From Nocardia yamanashiensis NBRC 100130 (GTDB lineage: Bacteria > Actinomycetota > Actinomycetes > Mycobacteriales > Mycobacteriaceae): DNA of 64,000 nt. Position 1 is the stretch's first letter, and each line of letters starts with the position of its first letter. The position numbers and the translations under genes were made by a program. Of the stretch, positions 1-8,199 are shown piece by piece. The stretch covers positions 1 to 64,000 of the forward strand of contig NZ_BDCD01000002.1 in NCBI RefSeq assembly GCF_001613325.1, written 5' to 3'. The notes under the pieces were generated by a model. It was not told the DNA's origin, did no database searches, and worked only from the letters and a program-made list of their open reading frames with translations.

Positions 1-570
1 ACTCCGGCAACCAGCTCGCCCAGCGGCTACGTCCACCCCGGCCGTACCCCAACGGGTTTCGGGTCCGCGACCACTACGGGCGGCACGCGCCCCGACGAGG
101 CTGCGGCCGGCTATCGCCGTGGCCACGCGGGCAGCACGCCCGGAGCCTCGAGCCCGGCCGCAGGTGCCGGTACTTCGACCGGAGCGGCCACCGGCCCCAC
201 GTCCGCGCGCCACTCCTACCCCGGCCGGGACGCCACCCAGCCCGCAGCCGACGCGAGCCCCAGCGGCATGCCGACCGTCCGGACTCTCGCGGTCAGCGGC
301 GGCCTGCTCACCTTCGAGTGGCCCACCGGCATCACCGAAGTCATGGTTGTAGCCCGGCCCGACGCCCCGCCCATCGACCCCAAGGACTCCCAGGCTCGCA
401 GCTGGAAGGTCACCAACACCCGCTACCAGATCGACGGCGGCGTGAAACTTCCGCCCGATCTCCCGCGTCCCTGCCACCTGGCCGTCGCCTCGTGCCGCCG
501 CGATCCGTCCGGAACCCTTACCGTCGCTGCTGGTTTCGCCTCGACCGCTCACATTCACTGGGGCGGCTGA
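1..570 (+). CDS. C-terminal part of an unrecognised protein (5' end outside window)
   Basis: The frame is open from base 1 and ends at the TGA at 568-570, so the start lies upstream of the window. The first ~85 residues are rich in Pro, Gly, Ser, Thr and Ala and look like a disordered linker. The last ~100 residues, from about position 268, alternate hydrophobic and polar residues (FEWPTG, VMVVARP) and resemble a small beta-sandwich or fibronectin-III-like domain with two cysteines near the end (PCHLAV, ASCRR). I do not recognise the family. The final 47 codons are duplicated directly downstream in a 215-bp tandem repeat. Confidence 0.55.
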   Translation, partial: TPATSSPSGYVHPGRTPTGFGSATTTGGTRPDEAAAGYRRGHAGSTPGASSPAAGAGTSTGAATGPTSARHSYPGRDATQPAADASPSGMPTVRTLAVSGGLLTFEWPTGITEVMVVARPDAPPIDPKDSQARSWKVTNTRYQIDGGVKLPPDLPRPCHLAVASCRRDPSGTLTVAAGFASTAHIHWGG

Positions 571-862
571 CCGCAGCCGGGCCCAGCAGGCCGAAGCTGT
601 CCCTGACGGCGTGATCGCTGGTGCGTCTCTCGCTTCGACGTTCGATCGCCGGCGGCGTGAAACTTCCATCTGACCTCCTGCGTCCCTGCCGCCTGGCCGT
701 CGCCTCGTGCCGCCGCGATCCGTCCGGAACCTTCACCGTCGCTGCCGGTTTCGCCTCGACCGCTCACATCCACTGGGGCGGCTGACCGCAGCCGGGCCAG
801 CAGGCCGAAGCTGTGCCTGAGAGCGTGATCGCTGGTGTGTTTGTCGTTTCGATTGTTGAACG
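429..862. repeat. Tandem 215-bp direct duplication
   Basis: Copy 1 is about 429-643 and copy 2 about 644-862. Anchors: GGCGTGAAACTTCC occurs in both copies 215 bp apart, the TGA stop at 568-570 recurs at 783-785, and the post-stop segment GCAGGCCGAAGCTGT recurs. Copies differ by scattered substitutions and one single-base deletion after the stop, so this is a real diverged duplication. It covers the 3' end of the first gene and its downstream flank. Confidence 0.85.
651..785 (+). pseudogene. Orphan duplicated C-terminal tail of the upstream gene
   Basis: Read in the frame ending at TGA 783-785, this piece encodes a near copy of the last ~44 residues of the upstream protein: GVKLPSDLLRPCRLAV, then the same RRDPSG, VAAGFASTAHIHWGG and stop. 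It has no start codon or ribosome-binding site of its own and lies in a different frame from copy 1. It is best read as a duplicated gene end without function as a protein. Confidence 0.7.
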
Positions 863-1282
863 CAGGGGGCCGGTTGCGGTTCGAGTTGTGCACCTTCGCA
901 ACAGATTTCGTGTCGCCACGGACGCTCGGTTCCGAATCGGTGTGGTCATGTGCGGTGCGGCTGCTTGCGTCGTCGTTCGCCGCGGCGTGATTCGCGCGGA
1001 GTCGAGGCGTCCGCATCACGGGCCGGCTCTTCTCGTTGCCCGTCGCTGAGCTCCTGTTGTGATTGCGTTCGAGGCAGGGTAGCGGTGTCTCGAGTGTGGT
1101 GTGGCTTCGGCTGCGTCGTGGGCGGGAACGGGTTGGTGGCACTGCGGGGAGTGCTTCGTTCCCTCCTGGTCGCGGCGTGGTTGTGCGGGGTGGTGCGGGG
1201 GCGGGGGAGGGGGCGTGGGAATCTGAGGGAAGCCGGGGCTGTTGGTGCGTAGTCCGGGGCGAGAGCAGAGAGGCGGAGCCGA
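863..1282. other. Gene-free stretch upstream of pptH
   Basis: I see no gene here. Open frames on either strand lack ribosome-binding sites and any recognisable motif. The part from ~1100 to 1240 is G-rich on the + strand with runs such as GGGGGCGGGGGAGGGGG around 1199-1215. The only plausible signal is a purine-rich stretch (GAGAGG, CGGAGC) within 20 bp of the GTG at 1283, which can serve as the ribosome-binding site. Confidence 0.5.
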
Positions 1283-2239
1283 GTGGTTGCGAAACTGGTG
1301 GCGGTGAGCGACATTCATGTCGGGCATCAGGGTAATAAGCCGGTGGTGGAGGCTATTCGGGCGGATTCGCCGGAGGACTGGCTGATTCTGGCGGGGGACG
1401 TGGGGGAGAAGACCGACGATTTCCGGTGGGCGCTGGAGACTTTGCGGGGGCGGTTCGCGAAGGTCATCTGGGTGCCGGGGAATCACGAGTTGTGGACTAC
1501 CGCAAAGGATCCCGTGCAGATGTTCGGGGCGGCTCGGTACGACTACCTGGTTTCTATTTGCCGGGATTTGGATGTGCTGACGCCGGAGGATCCGTTTCCG
1601 GTGTGGACGGGGGCGGGGGCGGAGCAATTCGGCGGGGCGGTGACCCTGGTGCCGATGTTCACGTTGTACGACTATTCGTGGCTGCCGGAGGGGGCGCGGA
1701 ACAAGGCCGAGGGGCTGGCCATCGCCAAGGATCGCAATGTGGTGGCGACCGACGAGTTCCTGCTGTCGTCCGAGCCCTATCTGACCCGGGATGCCTGGTG
1801 TCACGCGCGCGTGCAGTACACGCAGCGGCGGCTGGACGCGCTCGCGCCGGAGACGCCGGTGGTGCTGATCAATCATTGGCCGCTGGTGCGCAAGCCGGTG
1901 GACATGATGTGGTACCCGGAATTCGCGCTGTGGTGCGGGACCGATCTGACCTCGGATTGGCACACCAGCTACAACGTGGTGGCCATGGTGTACGGGCACC
2001 TGCACATTCCGCGGACCACCTGGTACGACGGGGTGCGGTTCGAGGAGGTGTCGCTCGGCTATCCGCGCGAGTGGCAGCGGCGCGGGCTGCCGGACCAGTT
2101 GCTGCGGCAGATCCTGCCGGTGCCGGATTACGGGGATTCGCTGAACGAGTGGGGCGGCCACTTCAAGATCACGCCGGAGATGGCGGCCGCCGCGGCGCAG
2201 ATGAAGGCGCAGATCCAGAAGCGGCGCGGGGTGGAGTGA
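1283..2239 (+). CDS. pptH: Calcineurin-like metallophosphoesterase, phosphopantetheinyl hydrolase PptH type
   Basis: This 318-residue protein has the full metallophosphoesterase signature: D-x-H (SDIHVGH, ~9-15), GDVGE (~39), GNHE (~66), NHWP (~198) and GHLH (~237), which bind a two-metal centre. In M. tuberculosis the homologue Rv2795c (PptH) removes 4'-phosphopantetheine from carrier proteins and is encoded beside pptT, opposing it. Here pptT lies 5.3 kb further on, past an inserted Mo-hydroxylase cluster. The assignment therefore rests on family resemblance plus this displaced context. GTG start at 1283, with GGAG a few bases upstream. Another phosphoesterase activity cannot be excluded. 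Confidence 0.8.
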   Translation: MVAKLVAVSDIHVGHQGNKPVVEAIRADSPEDWLILAGDVGEKTDDFRWALETLRGRFAKVIWVPGNHELWTTAKDPVQMFGAARYDYLVSICRDLDVLTPEDPFPVWTGAGAEQFGGAVTLVPMFTLYDYSWLPEGARNKAEGLAIAKDRNVVATDEFLLSSEPYLTRDAWCHARVQYTQRRLDALAPETPVVLINHWPLVRKPVDMMWYPEFALWCGTDLTSDWHTSYNVVAMVYGHLHIPRTTWYDGVRFEEVSLGYPREWQRRGLPDQLLRQILPVPDYGDSLNEWGGHFKITPEMAAAAAQMKAQIQKRRGVE

Positions 2240-2318
2240 GCCCAGCGTCAGGTTGCTGCCGCATTGCCACATTGGGGCGAAACGTGCATATCGGACGCTG
2301 ACCTGTGATGATGGGGTC

Positions 2319-3476
2319 GTGCGTGATGTGCTGCCCCAGTTGATCGATCGGGTCCGCCGAGGCCCGGTCGCACTGGCGCGCATCGTCGCGGTGAGCGGGG
2401 CCGGCCCGCGTGAGGTCGGCGCGGCCATGGTCGTCACGAACGCGCACGAGGTCATCGGCTCCCTGTCGGGCGGATGCGTGGAATCGGCCGTGGTCGACGC
2501 CGCGACGACCGTGCTCACCACCGGCGAGGCGGTGCTCGAACATTTCGGCATAGCCGACCCCGACGGCCTGGCGATCGGCTTGACCTGCGGCGGCGAACTC
2601 GAGGTCTTCATCGAACGCGTGGACGCCGCCCGCCTGCCCGCACTCGAGGCGCTCGCTCGCGATATCGCGGCCGCCCGCCCGGTCGCCCTGAGCTCGACCT
2701 TGGCCGCCACCCCGCAGTGGCGGCTCATCGGCTCGTCCGAGCTCGATTCGGGAGACTCGGGCACAGCACCGCCCGGCCCCCGGGAGTCGGGCGGGGTGGA
2801 ATCCAGTTCGGCCGATTCGGATTCCGAGAAAGATCCTGTCGCAGTGAGCCGCGACGCCGTGCATATGGCCCGCACCGGGCGCAGCGGCCTGATCGGATCG
2901 GACGAGTGCGAGGGGACCGCGTTTCCGGCGCGAGCGTTCGTGCAGAGTTTCGGCCCGCCCGCGCGCATGATTCTGGCGGGTGCGAATGATTTCGTGCGTG
3001 CGCTGAGCCGGCTCGGCGCACAACTCGGATATCACGTCACGGTGGTCGACGCGCGCGAAACCTTCACCACCACAGCGCGTTTCCCGTCCGCCGATGCCGT
3101 GGTGGTGGATTGGCCGGACCGGTATCTGCGTCAGGAGCAGCTGGCCGGTCGCATCGATGCGCGCACGGTGGTGTGCGTCCTCACCCATGACACGAAGTTC
3201 GATGTGCCGACGCTGGCGGTGGCGCTGGGCATCGAGGAGATCGGCTTCGTCGGTGCCCTCGGTTCTCGCCGCACCGACGCCGATCGACGAGAACGGTTGC
3301 GCGCGAGCGGAATCGGCCCAGAACAGTTGCGGCGGTTGCGCAGCCCGGTCGGGCTGGACTTGAACGCCTCAACCCCGGACGAGACGGCGGTATCCATCGC
3401 GGCGCAGATCATCGCGGAGTCCGGCGGTGCGTCGGGCCGCCCGCTGAACACCACGGACGGCCCGATCCATCACTGA
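2319..3476 (+). CDS. XdhC/CoxI-family molybdenum-cofactor insertion protein
   Basis: The N-terminal half starts RDVLPQL and carries the XdhC/CoxI signatures SGGCVE and LTCGG. The C-terminal half is the Rossmann-like XdhC_C domain (MILAGANDF, VTVVDAR, GFVGALGSRRT). Family members bind and sulfurate the molybdenum cofactor and deliver it to xanthine-dehydrogenase-type enzymes, and the oxidoreductase genes at 3486-7284 are the evident client. I chose GTG 2319 because family members begin at this point; the frame is open up to 2253. An unusual Ser/Asp/Glu/Gly-rich insert (roughly residues 150-205) separates the domains. The gene converges on the molybdenum subunit gene with a 9-bp gap. Confidence 0.85.
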   Translation: MRDVLPQLIDRVRRGPVALARIVAVSGAGPREVGAAMVVTNAHEVIGSLSGGCVESAVVDAATTVLTTGEAVLEHFGIADPDGLAIGLTCGGELEVFIERVDAARLPALEALARDIAAARPVALSSTLAATPQWRLIGSSELDSGDSGTAPPGPRESGGVESSSADSDSEKDPVAVSRDAVHMARTGRSGLIGSDECEGTAFPARAFVQSFGPPARMILAGANDFVRALSRLGAQLGYHVTVVDARETFTTTARFPSADAVVVDWPDRYLRQEQLAGRIDARTVVCVLTHDTKFDVPTLAVALGIEEIGFVGALGSRRTDADRRERLRASGIGPEQLRRLRSPVGLDLNASTPDETAVSIAAQIIAESGGASGRPLNTTDGPIHH

Positions 3477-3485
3477 ATGCCGTTG

Positions 3486-5732
3486 TCAGAGCAGGTGTTC
3501 GATCCGCACCGGTATCTCGCGCAACGTCTTCCCGGTGGCATGCCGGATCGCATTGACGATGGCCGCCGCCGCACCCACCATCCCGAGTTCGCCGAGCCCC
3601 TTCACACCCAGCGGGTTCACCACCGAGTCCTCGACCTCCACGAACGAGATATCCACTTCGGGCGCGTCGGCATTCACCGGCAGCAGGTATTCCAGCAGCG
3701 AGGCGTTCGACCACCGCCCGTCCCGCGGATCGCCGATGCTGCCCTCCATCAGCGCCTGCGACAGCCCCCAGTTCAGCCCGCCCAGCACCTGACTGCGCGC
3801 CAGCTTGGCATTGAGCACCCGCCCGGGCGCGAACGCGCCCACCATCCGCCGCACCCGCACCAGTCCGAGGTCGGCGTCCACCGCCACTTCGGCGAACTGC
3901 GCCCCGAAACTCATGCACCCGTACGGCATGTCCTGCGCGGGCGGATACCAGGCTCCGATGGCATCCAGATCGATGAGGTGGTTGCGGCTCAGCAGCTCCG
4001 AATACTCCTCGCCCACAAAGGGATCCAGTCGCAACCGCAGCGCCCCGTCCCGGGCTTCGATCTTGTCGACGGCGTGATCGTGCAGCGGCGACCCGGAATC
4101 GGCGAGCGCCAGCCCGATCAGCTGCCCGCGCAGATCCTCACACGCCGTGTGCACCGCCGCACTGATGATCCCCGCGCCCATGGACCCCACGGCCGCGGCG
4201 ATATTCGGATAGTCGGTGTCCCCGATATCCACCCGGATGCGCTCGAACGGTATCCCCAGCACATCCCCGGCCACCTGCGCCATGGTGGTCGCCACCCCGG
4301 TCCCGAAGTCCTGGGTGCCCGCCTGCACGATCAGCGATCCGTCGGCCAGCAGCCGCACATGCGCCCGCTGCGGCTGCCCGGGCTGGTACACGGGATACCC
4401 GGCCGTCCCCATCCCCCAGCCGATCAGCCAGTTCCCGGACCGTCCCGGCCCGGCCCGCCGCTGTTCGGCCGACCATCCGAACCGCTGGGCGGCCTGCCGC
4501 ACACACGCGGCATAACCGTCCGAACTCCATGGATGCCCGCTCTCCGGGTCGATGACGGCGTGATTGCGCAACCGCAACGCCACCGGATCCATGCCGAGCT
4601 GATCGGCCATCTCCTCCACCGCGCATTCCATGGCCACCATGCCGGACGCCTCACCCGGCCCGCGCATGAACGTCGGCGTCATGGTGTTGCCGCGGACGAG
4701 GCGATATCGCCCTTCCCAGTTGGGAATTCCGTACGCCTGCCCGGCGACGCTGAGCGACAGTTCCGCCCAATCGTCGAAAGTCGAAGTGACGGAGAGCTTG
4801 TGATGCCGCAACCCGGTGAACGTGCCGTCAGCGTCGGCGGTGAGAGTGACCCGCTGTTCCTGTTCCTCGCGTAATCCGGTGCCGTAGAACATCTGCTCCC
4901 GGTTCAGCACCACCTTCACCGGCCGTCCGAGTTCGCGCGCCAGCATGGGCGCGAGCGTGACGTGCGGCCACATCATGGCCTTGCCGCCGAATCCGCCGCC
5001 CACATAGTGCGCGATCACCCGCACATTGCTGGGCGACATGCCGAGGTAGGCGGCCACGGTGGCCTGGGTGGCGGTGACGCCCTGGGTGGCGTCGTAGATC
5101 GTGACGGTGTCGCCGTCCCATTCCGCCGCGGTGGCCGAGCATTCGATCGGATTGTGATGGTTGGCCGCGAAATGAAAAGTGGCGTCGACGGTGTGGGCCG
5201 CTGCCCGGGCCGCCGCTTCGAAGTCGCCGCGCGCCTGCACCGCCGGAACCAGGCCGCAGAAGATCTGGTCCGGCTGGTATTGCGCAGCGCGCCCGTCGTC
5301 CAGCCGGATCACCGCCTCGCGCCGGTCGTAGCGCACGTCCACCAACTCGGCCGCCTGTTGCGCGGCCTCGAAGGTATCGGCCAGCACAACCGCTATCGGC
5401 TGCCCGTAGTAGTGGATCGTGTTGTCCTGCATAGGAAAGAACGTCTGACCGGGTGCGGGCCCGCCGTACGCGGACGGGAACACCGGCGGCACGGCGGTCA
5501 CCTTGGGCAGGTTCTCGTGCGTGTAGACGGCTACCGCGCCGGCCGCCAGGGCCGCGCTCGTATCGATGGAAACCACTGTGCCGCTGCCGATCCGCGCACC
5601 GACGAGCACCGCGTGCGCGATCCCCTGCAACGGCACCTCCGCCGTGTACCGCGCCGCCCCGGTAATCTTGGCGCGCCCGTCGACCCGATCGAAGCCCCGC
5701 CCGACCAGCGAATCGGGAACCGTGGCGGTCAT
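3486..5732 (-). CDS. Aldehyde/xanthine dehydrogenase-type oxidoreductase, molybdenum-binding subunit
   Basis: This 748-residue protein is a full-length large subunit of the xanthine oxidase family (PaoC/CoxL-like). It has the N-terminal a/b-hammerhead domain (GRGFDRVDGRAKITG...), the cofactor-binding GGGFGGK motif, and the C-terminal GLGELGMVG, whose Glu is the usual catalytic base. It should oxidise an aldehyde or N-heterocycle at a Mo-molybdopterin site. The ATG at 5732 overlaps the stop of the FAD subunit gene (ATGA), so the order 2Fe-2S, FAD, Mo is one operon. Substrate cannot be read from the sequence. The FAD subunit's Fe-S insert favours a PaoABC-type aldehyde oxidoreductase. Confidence 0.9.
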   Translation of the reverse strand: MTATVPDSLVGRGFDRVDGRAKITGAARYTAEVPLQGIAHAVLVGARIGSGTVVSIDTSAALAAGAVAVYTHENLPKVTAVPPVFPSAYGGPAPGQTFFPMQDNTIHYYGQPIAVVLADTFEAAQQAAELVDVRYDRREAVIRLDDGRAAQYQPDQIFCGLVPAVQARGDFEAAARAAAHTVDATFHFAANHHNPIECSATAAEWDGDTVTIYDATQGVTATQATVAAYLGMSPSNVRVIAHYVGGGFGGKAMMWPHVTLAPMLARELGRPVKVVLNREQMFYGTGLREEQEQRVTLTADADGTFTGLRHHKLSVTSTFDDWAELSLSVAGQAYGIPNWEGRYRLVRGNTMTPTFMRGPGEASGMVAMECAVEEMADQLGMDPVALRLRNHAVIDPESGHPWSSDGYAACVRQAAQRFGWSAEQRRAGPGRSGNWLIGWGMGTAGYPVYQPGQPQRAHVRLLADGSLIVQAGTQDFGTGVATTMAQVAGDVLGIPFERIRVDIGDTDYPNIAAAVGSMGAGIISAAVHTACEDLRGQLIGLALADSGSPLHDHAVDKIEARDGALRLRLDPFVGEEYSELLSRNHLIDLDAIGAWYPPAQDMPYGCMSFGAQFAEVAVDADLGLVRVRRMVGAFAPGRVLNAKLARSQVLGGLNWGLSQALMEGSIGDPRDGRWSNASLLEYLLPVNADAPEVDISFVEVEDSVVNPLGVKGLGELGMVGAAAAIVNAIRHATGKTLREIPVRIEHLL

Positions 5733-6739
5733 CGCGCACCGCCCAGCGGATCGACGCGCGGTCTGACGGTCTCCAGCGCCCGCACCAGGGTCCGCTGCGC
5801 CAGCACCACCTTGAAGGCGTTCATCGGATGCGATCCGTCGGCCGCCTCCAGCTCCGCCGCCGCGGCCTTCGCGAAATTCGCTGTGGTGGCGGCCTTCCCG
5901 ATGAGCTGCGCCTCGGCCGTACGCGCCCGCCACGGCTTCGTACCCACCCCGCCCAGCCCGATCCGCACGTCCACCACGGTCCCGTCGGCCACGTTCAAAG
6001 CCACCGCCGCCGAGGTGAGCGCGAACTCGTAGGACTCGCGATCGCGCACCTTCAGATAGTGCGAATTCTTGGCGAACGGCAGGGCGGGCACCTCGATACG
6101 CGTGATCAGCTCGTCCTCCGCGATCGGATGCTCGAGCTGCGGCGTGCTGCCCGGGAGCAGGAAGAAGTCGTCGAAGGCGATGGTCCGCTCACCGCGCGGC
6201 CCCCACACCGTCACCGTGGCATCCAGGGCCACCAGCGGAATCGCCACATCGGAGGGATGGGTGGCGAAGCAGGACGCGCTGGTGCCGAGAATCGCGTGTC
6301 CCCGGTGCATTCCGTCCACCGCCGCGCACCCCGACCCGGGATCCCGTTTGTTACAGGCGTTTCCGGGCTCCCGGAAGTACGCGCACCGCACCCGCTGCAT
6401 GAGATTGCCGCCCATGGTGGCCATATTCCGCAGCTGCGCCGACGCCCCCTTCTCCAGGGCGACCGCGAGGAACGGATACCGTTCCCGCACACCGGCTTCC
6501 GCCGCGACCTCGCTCATGGTGGCCAGCGCGCCGATCCGCAAGCCGCCGTCGGCCGTATGCTCCAGCCCGCCCAGCGGCAGCCAGGTGATGTCCACGACAT
6601 TGTCCGGTTCCATCGCCCCGGTGCGGAGCATGTCCACCAGCGTCGTCCCGCCGGCCAGGAAAACCGTGCGGGGCCGCGCGGTCACGGTGCTCACCGCCTG
6701 TTCCACGGTGCTGGGCCGGGCATAGGAGATGGGTTTCAC
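5729..6739 (-). CDS. Aldehyde oxidoreductase FAD-binding subunit (PaoB/YagS-like)
   Basis: A 336-residue FAD-binding subunit of the molybdenum hydroxylase family. The FAD motif AGGTTLVDMLRTG (~30) and the second motif TMGGNLMQR (~106) are present. Directly after it is a cysteine cluster, RCAYFREPGNACNKRDPG followed by SGCAA. This matches the insert that carries an extra 4Fe-4S cluster in E. coli PaoB, so electrons probably pass through an additional centre. It overlaps both neighbours by 4 bp (ATGA), indicating translational coupling. Confidence 0.9.
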   Translation of the reverse strand: MKPISYARPSTVEQAVSTVTARPRTVFLAGGTTLVDMLRTGAMEPDNVVDITWLPLGGLEHTADGGLRIGALATMSEVAAEAGVRERYPFLAVALEKGASAQLRNMATMGGNLMQRVRCAYFREPGNACNKRDPGSGCAAVDGMHRGHAILGTSASCFATHPSDVAIPLVALDATVTVWGPRGERTIAFDDFFLLPGSTPQLEHPIAEDELITRIEVPALPFAKNSHYLKVRDRESYEFALTSAAVALNVADGTVVDVRIGLGGVGTKPWRARTAEAQLIGKAATTANFAKAAAAELEAADGSHPMNAFKVVLAQRTLVRALETVRPRVDPLGGAR

Positions 6740-7284
6740 GGCAGCTCACCGCCCTTGCGCGCCATGGCATCTCGTCCGTCGCGTACCGCCTCGCGAATGT
6801 TCTGGTAGGCCGCGCACCGGCAGATATTGCCGCTCATCCACTCGGCGATCTCGCTCTCGGACCCCGCGTGACCCTCCTCGACGCATTTGATCGCCGACAT
6901 GATCTGCCCGGGAGTGCAATAGCCGCACTGGAATCCGTCCGCCGCCAGGAAAGCCTGCTGCACCGGATGCAGTTCGTCGCCGTCGGCCACGCCCTCGATG
7001 GTGGTGACCTCGCGTCCCTCGGCGGCCAGCGCCAGGGTCAGGCAGGCCAGCACCCGCCGATTGTCGATCCACACCGTGCAGGCCCCGCAACCGCCCTGAT
7101 CGCAGCCCTTCTTGGTGCCGGTCAGGTGCAGGTGTTCGCGCAGGGCGTCCAGCAGGCTGGTGCGGGGTTCGAGCACGGTGAAATGGTCGTGGCCGTTGAC
7201 CCGCAGCGTGGTCATGGTGCGCGCCGGCCCGATGAATTCGGCGGGCGGCGCACTGCCGCGTCCCGTCGAGGGTTCGACTGTCAT
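6736..7284 (-). CDS. Aldehyde oxidoreductase 2Fe-2S subunit (PaoA-like)
   Basis: This 182-residue small subunit has the plant-type ferredoxin motif CDQGGCGACTV with the fourth Cys in RRVLAC. The second cluster motif is CGYCTPGQ followed by CRC. Together these hold the two 2Fe-2S centres of the xanthine oxidase family. It is the first gene of the three-gene operon. ATG 7284 is preceded by GGAGGCGAGG. There is no twin-arginine signal, unlike E. coli PaoA, so the enzyme is probably cytoplasmic. An internal ATG at 7215 would remove a 23-residue non-conserved leader. Confidence 0.88.
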   Translation of the reverse strand: MTVEPSTGRGSAPPAEFIGPARTMTTLRVNGHDHFTVLEPRTSLLDALREHLHLTGTKKGCDQGGCGACTVWIDNRRVLACLTLALAAEGREVTTIEGVADGDELHPVQQAFLAADGFQCGYCTPGQIMSAIKCVEEGHAGSESEIAEWMSGNICRCAAYQNIREAVRDGRDAMARKGGELP

Positions 7285-7521
7285 ACCTCGCCTCCTGCCT
7301 CGCGAAGCCACGATGGGCCGCGATATGTGTGCTGGACCGCGTTCGGATATGAACCAGCAAAAGACTAGCAACCATCGCTGGGGTGCGCGCGGCGAAAGCC
7401 GGACCCGAACACACCGGCGAACCGGGATCCGCCCGGCCGGTAGGCTCGTTGCGGCAAGTGGCGGTGCGATCAGGAGGCGGTCATCGAGGAGCGGGCAGTC
7501 GCGGCGACGGAGTCGGCGCGC
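7285..7521. promoter_or_regulatory. Divergent promoter region between the oxidoreductase operon and pptT
   Basis: This 237-bp region separates two divergent genes. On the + strand TAGGCT at 7441-7446 is a good -10 candidate, giving a transcript starting near 7454. A perfect Shine-Dalgarno AGGAGG sits at 7472-7477, but the codon at its ideal distance is ATC (7483), in frame with pptT; the first ATG is 39 bp later at 7522. No obvious operator was seen for the oxidoreductase operon. Confidence 0.4.
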
Positions 7522-8199
7522 ATGATCGGCAGAATTCTTCCCGAGGGTGTGGCCGCGGCCGAACTGGTCGCCTACCCCGAGGGCCTGCAGCCGCACCCCG
7601 GCGAAGCGCATCTGATCGAGCGTGCGGTGGAGAAGCGCCGCCGCGATTTCATCGGCGCGCGGCACTGCGCGCGGCAGGCCCTGACGCAGCTGGGGGAGCA
7701 GCCGGTCGCCATCGGCAAGGGCGGGACGGGGGAGCCGTTGTTCCCGCGCGGCATCGTCGGCAGCCTCACCCATACCGCCGGATATCAGGCCGCGGTGCTC
7801 GGGCACCGGCTGCGGTTCCGGTCCATCGGCATCGATGCCGAACCGCACGAAGCCCTGCCGAACGAGGGAGTGCTGGAGGCGACGAGCCTGCCGGAAGAAC
7901 GCGAATGGCTCGCCGCGGTGCTCCCGGAAACCGGTCTGCACCTGGACAAACTGCTGTTCTGCGCCAAAGAGGCCACCTACAAGACGTGGTTCCCGCTGAC
8001 CGGCCGCTGGCTGGGATTCGAGGAAGCGCACATCACCTTCACCGTGGACGAGGAGTCGGGCACGGGCGGGGCGGGCACGTTCCACAGCCGGTTGCTGGTG
8101 CCCGGTCACGTCACCGACGGCGGCGCGCCGCTGACCGCGTTCGACGGCCGCTGGGTGATCACCGACGGCATCATCCTGACCGCGATCGTGGAGGCCTGA
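7522..8199 (+). CDS. pptT: 4'-phosphopantetheinyl transferase PptT (Sfp type)
   Basis: The 225-residue protein transfers phosphopantetheine from CoA to acyl- and peptidyl-carrier proteins for mycolic acid, siderophore and polyketide synthesis. Motifs: SLTHTAGY (~85-92), the magnesium-binding GIDAEPH (Asp105, Glu107), and the downstream CAKEATYKTWFPL (Lys149, Glu150, Lys154). These closely match mycobacterial PptT. Its TGA shares an A with the truB ATG, so the two are coupled. The ATG start has GGAG 9 nt upstream. The stronger AGGAGG farther upstream would fit an ATC start at 7483 and add 13 residues, which I think less likely. Confidence 0.93.
   Translation: MIGRILPEGVAAAELVAYPEGLQPHPGEAHLIERAVEKRRRDFIGARHCARQALTQLGEQPVAIGKGGTGEPLFPRGIVGSLTHTAGYQAAVLGHRLRFRSIGIDAEPHEALPNEGVLEATSLPEEREWLAAVLPETGLHLDKLLFCAKEATYKTWFPLTGRWLGFEEAHITFTVDEESGTGGAGTFHSRLLVPGHVTDGGAPLTAFDGRWVITDGIILTAIVEA

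Noticed and set aside
1016..2968. A 650-codon open frame antisense to pptH and xdhC
   Set aside because: Pro/Arg/His-rich composition with no motif, while the opposite strand encodes two clear families.
7483..7521. pptT starting at the ATC codon next to AGGAGG
   Set aside because: The spacing is ideal, but ATC starts are very rare and ATG 7522 gives a family-like N-terminus.
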